This document shows positions 55,137 through 64,000 of a stretch of DNA of 64,000 nt, piece after piece (the stretch's first letter is position 1; each line of letters begins with the position of its first letter). This DNA is from Lathyrus oleraceus (Eukaryota > Streptophyta > Magnoliopsida > Fabales > Fabaceae): positions 431,607,408 to 431,671,407 of the forward strand of contig NC_066584.1 in the NCBI RefSeq assembly GCF_024323335.1, read 5' to 3'. The translations under genes and the position numbers were made by a program. The notes beneath the pieces were generated by a model. It was not told the origin of the DNA. It made no database searches and saw only the letters and a program-made list of their open reading frames with translations.

Positions 55137-57508
55137 TGTCACATCCCAATTTTGTCTGGGTGGTTTTAAAAAAAAACTTTCACAACCAGAGGTTATGATG
55201 CATAAACTCTAACTTGGGGATCCACACTTAATCGAGAATGTCCATAAATTCCAGCCATGTTCCATGCCATCATGAAGACCTATAACCCTAGTTCCATCCT
55301 TCATAACATCGTGATTTGGTGTTATAACTTGGCCAAATTTCACCCAACCTCTTGTGTATAAGTTCTTGCTTGTGGACCTTCTTGTTGTTGATTTTGTAAG
55401 CCTCATACTCCCACATGTGCTTCCTATGATTGTGTCCCTTGGTTTGGGCCCAAGTACATGTTGAGCTAGTTCATTTGGCCTCTTCAAAGTACATGGTTCA
55501 TACTTTGCCTGTTTTCATTTGGTCAAGGTTGTTCCATACCATTGTTATTACCCTTAGTACTTGGTCCATAAATGTCCAATTAGGTCCTAGTTCGCTATGC
55601 CTCTTGGTCCTTACCAAGATCTTTGCTTCATGTTTATTCAAGTCATGGTTATTTGAATTATGCTAATGATTCATTCAAGCGTCAATACACTTCAAGTCTT
55701 AATGTTATCCAAATTGAAAGCCTTATTCATTGATTCACCAAGTTCATCAATACGTCCACTCATCATTTATTTCATATCGAATCCATACCATTTAAGATGT
55801 CAAGTTCACACAAGATTCACAAAAGACTAAATCCATCAATTAATTCAATATCAAGGCCATTCATTCATAGAAAATTCAATGCGTAGTTTCATTTCGTTTA
55901 AAATACCAATGTTATTCATTACATACAAGTGTCCATACATGAGAAAAAAATACAAAAATGAGTTTTTGACCAAAGGTTGACTTTTTGGTCAACTTTGACC
56001 AAAGTCAACTTAATCATGCTACAACCCAAGAACCCTAATCCCTCTTTTCATTCCTTCATAATCCATCCTTAGTTCACTATGATTTATTTCAAAACTAAGT
56101 GTAGGTCATTTTCAAAACATGAGTCATATACCAAATCACACTTTCATTTACAAATTAACAAGTACAACATACAATCACTTGCTTCAATTACAATCAGTCC
56201 ATTTCAAACCATGATGCAGTTGCAGGATTAACATGAGCCAATGGACAACGCATTCAGCGAAATAGCGGATCCTACATCACAGAACTAGCAAACATAACAC
56301 TACTTATTATAAACCATGGAAGGCCTATTATTTGAAAAAACTACAACATTTGGTAAAATTGGCCAAAGTTGAACCAACTTTGTTCTCATCCTAATCCTTA
56401 AAACCCCAATCATAAATCCTAATCATAGGTTTCACAATCCGTCTTGAATCTTTGGTTGGCTCCATGGCATGTTGCCTTTGTCTATCCCATGAACACGTAA
56501 CTTGCAAGAAGGATATCAAAACATGAGCAGAGTATGAACAAATAAGTAGCAAGTCATTTTTCCATGGATTTCGTGCACAAACTCAAATGGTTTGAGTTAT
56601 TAATTTGAATTTGCATTAACTGAACCATAAGTTCTAGATTCACAAACATAATTGTTTCAAATGCCATTAATAAAAGAACCTCACACAGTCGGTTATAACA
56701 ATCCTAGGACCTAAATTATAGCACAATCTAAACAAATGGAAGGGAATAAGCTTCGAACGTGCATCCCCAAGTCTCCCTGAAATGATACCTCTTTTGGATG
56801 TCATATGCATTCGTTTCTCAGACCATACCAATGTGCTTCAAACCTGCAAGTTAAAACCAAAGAAAGAGCAACAGTTCCCTGTGGATTTCGTAACAACACT
56901 ATTGGATCAAGTCAAGTCAGAATAGGGGAAAATGGCTCCAAATTTGCGATTATACATTACTCCAACATGGATCCAAGAACAGAGCACCACATTTAAGTTC
57001 ATGGTGTGTAGTGGAGCCAACTGGAGTTCAATTTCCTTCAAATGAGCCCCGTCTTTGCAACTTCACTAAGACACGAGCCAATAGTTGTCCTATAACTTGA
57101 AAACAAAATACAAATGCAGAGGTTACCATGAGGCTTAATGTCATAAAAGAGGAATCAATCCTAAGTTACAGATTGGACTCAAGGAACACCGCAGGGTAAC
57201 CTAAAGAAGAATCACAAGGATGGATAAAAAAGGTTCCAAACTGCAGAGTCATAATGCAAGATAGAATATGAACATCATCAATGGCACAAACCAAGTCGAA
57301 TTATTTATGTTTCAAATCCCCACATCAGTTGAAAACCAAAAAGTCACAAAGCTAGTTTTTGAGTCAAGAAGAACGCAAATCATATACCGGTTAAAACTCA
57401 ATTTTCATAAACAGTAAAATTAAAATTCTTAACACAACAAGTACCCGTCTTACTGCTGTAAATATCCAATGGAAGTGGTCACGTGTTTTTGAGATCTTAC
57501 CACAAAAC

Positions 57509-58217
57509 TAGGGATGGCAAAATGGATGGATTGGATGGATATGGATTGGATCGTTAATGGATGGATCAAAACAATTCATTAGTCCATTAACAATCCACTA
57601 AAAGTTTTTAAAAAATATTCAATTCAATCAATCCATTAAGAATAAAATCTATCCAATCCATCCGTTATCATATTTTTAGTGGATGGATATCCATCCATCC
57701 ATTTTTTTAAAAAAAAATCACTTATTTTTTTGAAAATTTTTTTCAAAAAGTTTTTTATTTATTTTTAACAAAACAATATCAGTTTTTTTTTCAAAAAAAT
57801 AATAATTTTTGTATTTTCGAAAAAAATAATTTAATAACCATTTTTTTATTTTCGAAAAAAAATAATTTTTTAATATTCGTAAAAAAAAACTCGAAAATAA
57901 AATCAAATTTTGGTATTTAAAAAAAATGATTTTTAAATTTTTGGAAAAAATCGATTTTTTGTATTTTCAAAAAAAATGATTTTTTTTTATTTTTCAAAAA
58001 AAAAATTGATATTTGAAAAAATATTTTTTTTAAAAATTAGATAAAAAAATCCATTGGATCATTAAAATGTGTTGGATGGATTTAATAATCCATGTTTATA
58101 AATGGATGGATTTAATTCAATCTATTAACTTAATTTTTATGTAGTTGATGGATTGGATGAATTTTTTGATGGATGGATTGGATGAATTTTGTCTTAATGG
58201 ATCCAATTGCACCCCTA
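57509..58217. mobile_element. non-autonomous hAT-type element, 709 bp
   Basis: The perfect 8-bp target duplication CACAAAAC is at 57501-57508 and 58218-58225. Terminal inverted repeats are TAGGGATGGCAAAATGG / TAGGGGTGCAATTGG. The ends are rich in GGATGGATTGGAT words. The middle (57700-58040) is T/A homopolymer-rich and non-coding, with runs such as TTTTCGAAAAAAATAA. It has no transposase, so it would depend on a hAT transposase in trans. Confidence 0.88.
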
Positions 58218-59677
58218 CACAAAACGAATCCGTCTTACCACCTTCGTTGTTTGGGACCACACCAAAATCTAGAGGAGATTTTATTCTAACGGATTGACTT
58301 GGATTTTCGCCAACTCATAAGGCTGAGAGACCTCGTACTCAAAACTCTATAAAATAGGCCTCTAATCATCGTACAAGGACCCTAAAAAATAAGCACCGTT
58401 ATTCTGCAGAAATAGAATCAAAGCATTACTAAAAGCTCTATTTTTCTTTTGGAGTTTGTTGAGATTTCACACTGAAACTCAACAAACTTGAGCTAAACCA
58501 CGATTTGCCCTAAAACAATTACCACAACAATAACAACGATGTAAGAGCCAAGAGGAAGGAGAAGAGGCGAAGAGCACAAAAGGGCGGAAGGAAGCAAAGG
58601 AGAGGAAAACGACATACCTCGAGGTTGGATTACACCGCCAGTACCCTCGTCGGAGACTTTGTTTTTCGGCGAGCTTTATTCTTCGTTTATTTGCATATCT
58701 TTTTGTAAGAATGTTGCATGTACCTTTATGTTTACCATACCGTTGAGAAACTGTTTACTTGTTTTGGTTAATGGTGAATCGTTAGGGTTCGTTTGCATAT
58801 GATCGAATCTGTAGCGTAGGGATAGTTGCTTGTGTGCTTCAATTTAGGTTTTAGGTTTAGGACGAATGTTGGATATGTTGATTTTTTGGGGATTTCTTTC
58901 ATAGATCCAGGATGAGGGTTTAGAGAAGTTGGCTTCGTTTGGTGGTATTCATGGTTAGAAGGAAAAGGAATCGAATGAAGGAGACGAAGTGGAAGTTTGT
59001 GGTCTGTGCATTTTTTTTATCTATCAAGTAGTAGTTGTTTTAAAGCTTTATTACTATTAAATGAGAGTAATTAATTTTGATAGACATTAAAGAGGTGGCG
59101 AGTCCCAAGGCTGCACGCATGCGTCTGCCTTGTGTGGGAGACCAAACGGTCACATGACCGGCGCCCCTTCGCATTCCACGGTCTCTGGACGGACCGCCAA
59201 GTTTGGGCTTAAGGCCCACTTTTTTTTTGCTGGCTGATTGTTTTTTTTTTTGTATGGGAAAGTTTTGGGCCTTAGGCCCGTTCCATTTTCCTTACTAATT
59301 TAGAGCCTCTTGTGGGCTTCAGCAAATTGGATTTTGGGTTTTTATTTTTTCTTCTTGCACCCTATTTTTTTGGGGTCTATTTATTTCTTAGTTTAATGTT
59401 TTTTTTAAATATTAAAAATAATCACGATTAAATAATAAGTGGTAGAAATATTTATTAACTTAATTTTGATTATTGCTTATAATTTAGGTTTTATTTATTT
59501 ATTCTGCCAGCACATTATAATTAATTAAAAAGAAGTTAATTATTAAATTCTTTTTAAATGGATCTAATCTTGGCCCAACGCCAAATATTCCCGTTTAAGA
59601 CCCAATTAATGCTAACAAATCCAAATCCAAATTTTTTCTTTATTAACATACTCCTCAAAACTTTTAATTCTAAGTTG

Positions 59678-60180
59678 TGGATGAAAAGGAGTATAGGGAG
59701 CGTCCACTTCACCATCTCTCGAGTATTCGAATGATTGGTGTTCGCCATATTGCTTGACTTCTCGTCGCCCGATTAAAACCTTAATCGTACAAATTCAAAT
59801 CATTTTTCAAATCAATATAACTTCTAAGAATATTTCTTTAATTTAAACTTTGGATGAAAAAGAGAATGGGAAGCGTTCGCTTCACTATTTCTCGAATATT
59901 TGAACGATTGACGCTCGCCATATTTTTCCAATTTTCGTCATCCAATTAAAACACATTAAGTAAATTTGGATAAAAGAATAGGTTGCGTACACTATATTTT
60001 TCCTCAAGTAAGAAAGTGGGAGGCGTTCGCCTCACTACCATGCATATTTGATTTCCGCAAACAATTTTCAATAATAATTTGAATGAAAAGGGAGTAGAAG
60101 ACGTTCGCTTTATTATTCCTCGAATAATTGAACGATTGGTGTGCACCATATTGCTCAATTTTTTGGCGTTCTTATAAAAA
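59678..60180. repeat. subrepeats inside the Ogre-like LTR
   Basis: Three clear copies and one partial copy of a unit of about 100 bp start near 59678, 59851, 60013 (partial) and 60081. Common words are GGATGAAAA-GAG, AGCGTTCGCTTCACTA, TCTCGAATATT, GAACGATTG and TTCGCCATATT. Spacing is about 160-175 bp for the first pair. They lie near the 5' (U3) end of the LTR. Confidence 0.7.
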
Positions 60181-60810
60181 ATACCAAAACATCAAACATA
60201 TTAATCCGATTTATCACCCTCGTGTGATCAAAACTCTTTTCAGAAAGAACATTGTCTAATCCTTTCTAACGTGCATAACAAACTAATGCTTAAGCCTCCG
60301 CTGAGAGTAAACAAGCCAACGTTTATCCTTTAGACCGCAATCTAAACAGTTGTTCACTAAAAGATATCAACCAACCGTAGTTCCCCGAACTACAAATGCT
60401 CTGATTTTCTTATTGCACCATAAGGATACGTAGACACTAGATTGCGAGATCTTGGCGAGCACGCTAATAAAAAACCTCCTTTTTCCCCTTCTGAGGTTTC
60501 CACCCATTTATCTTTTCAATATTTTTATCACTCGAAAAAAATAAACAACATAAGCTAACATTCAGATCGCAAATTAGACTAAAAGATTCTCGTTGAGTAC
60601 AACAGACTTGAGGGGTGCTAATATCCTCCCCTGCGTAATCGACTCCCGAATCCGAATATGGTTGCGACAACCATTATTCTATTTTTTAAAGGTTTATCAA
60701 TATTTTCCTATTTCTTCATTGGGATAAATAAAGTTCGGTGACGACTCTGTTCGAACTAATTTTTTCGCGACCATCTCGAGGGATCGTATTTTTCGAGATG
60801 CGACAATATG

Positions 60811-62429
60811 TAAGCTCATGTTTTTTGGAAAATTTTGTTTAATATTAAAAACATGTACAATAATATTTTGTAAAGTATACCTACATCAAATTATTTAAAA
60901 ATTAATTAAAATTATACTCATTTTATAGAATTTAATTGAAATCTTTTAACAATATAAAAATATTTGAGATAATTAATCATAAAAGTTGGATGTTGAAGTT
61001 TTTTGACTTTTATTTTAAATCTTATAAAATAATATAAATGGATGATGGTAATGACTTGACGGTATTAAACGGTTTATATTGACAGTATATAGTATTAAAA
61101 ATTAATAGTTTATTTTATTGTTTAATAGACAAGATATATTGAATAACTATAGACAACATTGTCAAAATTAACTAAGTAATTGCAGACAACATAGTAAAAG
61201 TTGGTTTCTCTCTTCTTGTTGAAAAAACCATAATTATAACACATAGTAACTAATCTTCTTTTAAAATGTTAGATGATTTTTATATAAAAAAATCACACCG
61301 TAAGATTTTTATGCTCAATTGAAAATGTTTACGTCAACGTGATTGAATACCACAGATTTTCTCTACAGATTAAAAGGAAATTTTGATCGAACATCACAAT
61401 TTCTTCATTATATATATACTAAATAATTTCATATCAAAATTGAATACGTAAAGTCTTAATTAGAAATGTCTTTTTCTAGTGGCAAAACGATGTTAGTTAA
61501 TGGTTACTTTTGAGTTTATCCTAAATCTTGTTGTTGTCATGTTATGTGGAACTTCTAACAGCTCACAACGTATCGCCCCATCACAAATTCGCATAGCTTG
61601 CCTTTGCATGGTTATAAAAATCAATCAATCAAAACTTCAAAAGTGGTTATAGATAGGAGTCTTATCTCATCACCTCCTCTCGGTGTCAATGATAAATGAT
61701 AAATACAATGATATAATAACGGATATACATAGATGCATTATTGAGATTTGAGACGTTCTTTTGTTTTTTAATGCATAATTGATGTTATTAATATATATAT
61801 TTTCTCTCTTCAACCATAAACGATCTAATAGAGATCCACCATTTCAAGCAAATTAGAAAAGGTGATGTTAACAAGTGTCTTTGGAGCATTGGATAAGAAA
61901 CATTAAATAATTTTTAATTATAATTTTATTATATTAAAAAAGGTAATTAAATATAAGAAATGCTAACTAGTGTCTCTGATTAAGAATCTTTAATTATAAT
62001 ATAAATTTATTAGAAAATAAAAATTATTAAAAGATTTATTTAAAACAATCAAAAATTAATTTTTTTATAAATCATAATAAATAAAAATTAATCTTTAGAA
62101 TATTAACTGATATTATTACTTTACATTTTTATTTAATGTTGCTTAATGTTCATCATATTTAATTTCAATATCTACAACTTTGACGTTTTATATACCTTAT
62201 TTGTTAATTTTCTTTTTAGAATATATTCTATTTGTTTTTTTTAATATGATATCTATTTGTTTATTTATAATTTTTTTAATATAATATGTATTTTTATTTG
62301 TTTATTTTTGTGAAATATGATTTATTTATTTTTAGATTTATTCTTTTTGTTTTATTCTTCAACACTTATAATAGTATTTTATAATTTATTTTTATATTAA
62401 TTGTATTTGTAGCTAATAAATAATAAACC
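60811..62429. other. AT-rich non-coding stretch
   Basis: It starts with the TAA that would end the copia reading. After that there is no recognisable coding sequence, LTR or terminal repeat. The copia 3' LTR expected here was not identified. Confidence 0.45.
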
Positions 62430-64000
62430 ATGGATGTTATTAATAGAAGAAATTTTAATTTGAATGAATGTCCAATAGAAGATATTTTTTTAGAGAATGT
62501 TATTCCAAAACAATTGTAGATCATTTTGATCATAATATCATGGAGAAAGACATGTTAGAATTTGAAAAAATTTGAACTTTTGAAAATGAAAATCCTATAC
62601 CTTCAAGTCAAAATATTGTGATTAATAATTTTTCAGAACAAGTTGATAAGATGGAGGTTGTGATGAGACAAATATGATATCTTTTATTGGTCAAAATTTT
62701 CTCAACGAAGAAACATCATTTATTTTTTACATATGCAAATCGTCATAATTTCTCAATTCGAAAACGTAGATTCGTAAAGAAAAAAGATGAAATTATTGAT
62801 CGGTGTGATTTTATTTTGTCATCGTGAAGATAAACTTTCCTCGAAAGACATAGATCCATAAAAAAAAAAAGAAAAAAAAAAGAATCAATAAAGTGTAAAT
62901 GTAAAGTTCATTGAACTAAACTACAAAAGTGTCAAGATATATTTTCAAGTGAGTGACAAGTTACAACGTCTTTGTAGTTGAACATAATCATGATTTACTA
63001 ACCCAATCAGAGATGCGTTTCTTACCATGTTATTGAACTATCTTAGAAAATGATTATGATCACATTTTCTTATTAAAAGAAGGTGGACTCTTGATTAGAC
63101 AAATAATGCGTGTCTTAGAGTTAGAGAAAAATGTGAAGCATGAATGTCTTCCATTTATTGAAAAAGACATTCGCAATCTTTTTTTGAAATCCAGTAAAAA
63201 AAGTTGAAGGAAGTGATGCTATGGATTTCTAAAGTATTGTGAGAATGCAAAAAGGAGTTGCTCAAAGTTTCAATATTCCTATACACTTGACGAAGAAAAA
63301 AGGCTAGAGCATATTTTTTGGTCATTTGCTTCTTGTTTTTATTGGTATAAAAAAATATGGTGATGTGGTTGTATTTGATACTACATACAAGGTAAATTTT
63401 TATGAAATGCCATTTGGAATTTTTGTGGGTATGAATAGCCATGGAAAGACTATACTATTTGGATGCGCACTTTTACGAAATGAAACAATGTCTATAGTTC
63501 GTTGGTTAATGAAGGTAACTAGTGCTTTGTTTGTTTGTTTATTTCATGGTTTGATCCCTTTTCTTTAATTTGTTTACTTATTCCTTATAGACTTTTATAG
63601 ATTTAATGAAGAAGTCACTGATGACTATATTAACTGACCGAGGTCCGTGGATGAAAGAAACAATCACAAAATAAATATCATCAACAAAATATAGTTTATG
63701 TATATGACACATAACTTTTAAGTTTAGTTCTTGGTTTAATGTTATACTTCGAGACAAATATGCAAAATGGTGTTCTGATTTTTATGGATTGTATAAGTTG
63801 GAAACATGTGAAGAGTTTGAGTATCAATGGCCAAAAGTTGTTTCTAAGTATAACTTGCAGACAAATAAACATGTGAAAGGATTGTACGAGATTAGAAATT
63901 ATTGGGCACTCGCTTATCTTCGTGAATATTTCTTTGGTGGAATGATAACCACTAGAAGATCAAGAGTATTAACACATTCATTAATTGATTCATCAATTCA
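62430..64000 (+). pseudogene. FAR1/MULE-type transposase-related gene, broken, continues past the window
   Basis: It starts near MDVINRRNFNLNECPIED (62430). A FAR1-type DNA-binding segment follows in pieces (ANRHNFSIRKR near 62720, then a CHCR-like CKCKVH near 62900). The MULE transposase core is clear at 63340-63510: DVVVFDTTYKVNFYEMPFGI and GMNSHGKTILFGCALLRNE. A 76-bp GT-AG intron (63515-63590) follows. The next exon holds LTDRGPWMKE, RDKYAKWCSDFYGLYKLETC and NYWALAYLREYFFGG up to the right edge. Multiple stops and frameshifts occur, e.g. before 62520, around 62580-62700 and after 63670. The type is clear; whether it derives from a domesticated FRS gene or a transposon copy is open. Confidence 0.8.

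Larger units (their letters stand above)
55137..60805 (-). mobile_element. Ogre-like solo LTR, 5669 bp including a nested hAT element
   Basis: Ends are TGTCACATCC (left) and GATGCGACA (right), so the LTR reads TGTCGCATCTCGAAAAATAC...GGATGTGACA on the minus strand. The 5-bp duplication ATATG is perfect at both sides (55132-55136 and 60806-60810). The minus-strand start, with GTCGCGAAAAAATTAG, AGAGTCGTCACCGAAC and later TATTAGCACCCCTCAA, is what I know from Ogre LTRs of legumes. No gag or pol domain is found, so this is a solo LTR. Without the hAT insert and its duplicated site it is about 4950 bp, within the range of the very long Ogre LTRs. Confidence 0.82.

Noticed and set aside
55430..55666. 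ORF of 78 codons near the left end of the Ogre-like LTR
   Set aside because: Low-complexity translation without domain, inside a non-coding LTR.
57718..57906. ORF rich in Phe, Lys and Asn inside the hAT element
   Set aside because: Translation of A/T homopolymer runs; no transposase similarity.
59554..60158. Minus-strand ORFs of 64 and 70 codons inside the Ogre-like LTR
   Set aside because: They follow the subrepeats and show no domain; the block is an LTR with matching ends and TSD.

Overview
This is a plant nuclear window, almost certainly from a legume with a large repeat-rich genome. The pointers are a solo LTR about 5 kb long of the Ogre type, an Athila-lineage element of the kind represented by pea Cyclops and soybean Calypso, and many decayed Ty1/copia, Ty3/gypsy, LINE and MITE remnants around a single ordinary host gene. 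A pea/vetch-like (Fabeae) source is an inference from the repeat types; no species marker was seen.

Layout. 1-6793: part of a minus-strand Ty3/gypsy Tat-type element with an open gag-pro ORF of 1440 aa, an overlapping open pol ORF that leaves the window, a primer-binding site and a 5' LTR. It is inserted in a minus-strand copia remnant (6794-9523). That remnant lies head to head with a second, plus-strand copia fragment (9502-10737). A fossil Athila-type LTR, PBS and gag follow (10738-12960), then a probable gypsy LTR remnant. 15211-19560 (minus): the only host gene, eight exons encoding an 860-aa NT-C2 plus coiled-coil protein. 19561-22400 is AT-rich spacer. 22420-22760 is a LINE 3' tail. 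22763-27555 is a complete but decayed copia element, followed by a minus-strand LINE pseudogene to about 29270.

29270-33198: MITE-like sequence, a GC-rich 42-bp tandem repeat, a duplicated segment about 1.9 kb apart, and TA microsatellites. 33199-39424: a second copia of the same family as 22763-27555, with a TA expansion in one LTR and a 1385-bp solo LTR of another family inside it.

40366 to about 60830 is a nested array. A plus-strand copia fragment lacking most of its reverse transcriptase is split by two insertions. The first is a complete, very young Athila-lineage element (41457-55051; TSD TATAT; 1.76-kb LTRs with only four differences found by eye). The second is a minus-oriented Ogre-like solo LTR (55137-60805; TSD ATATG), which itself carries a non-autonomous hAT element (57509-58217; 8-bp TSD CACAAAAC). 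62430-64000 is a broken FAR1/MULE-type gene that continues past the window.

The most notable signal is in the Athila element. It has an intact gag-pol ORF (1796 aa) followed by two tandem ATHILA-ORF1-like ORFs (434 and 433 aa). Upstream of the second ORF there is a copy of the LTR promoter arrangement: a cluster of GTGACGAGCGTCAC palindromes followed about 141-143 bp later by a TATAAATA box, as in the LTR. A second polypurine tract follows that ORF. This suggests a separately transcribed module in the env position, built from duplicated element parts.
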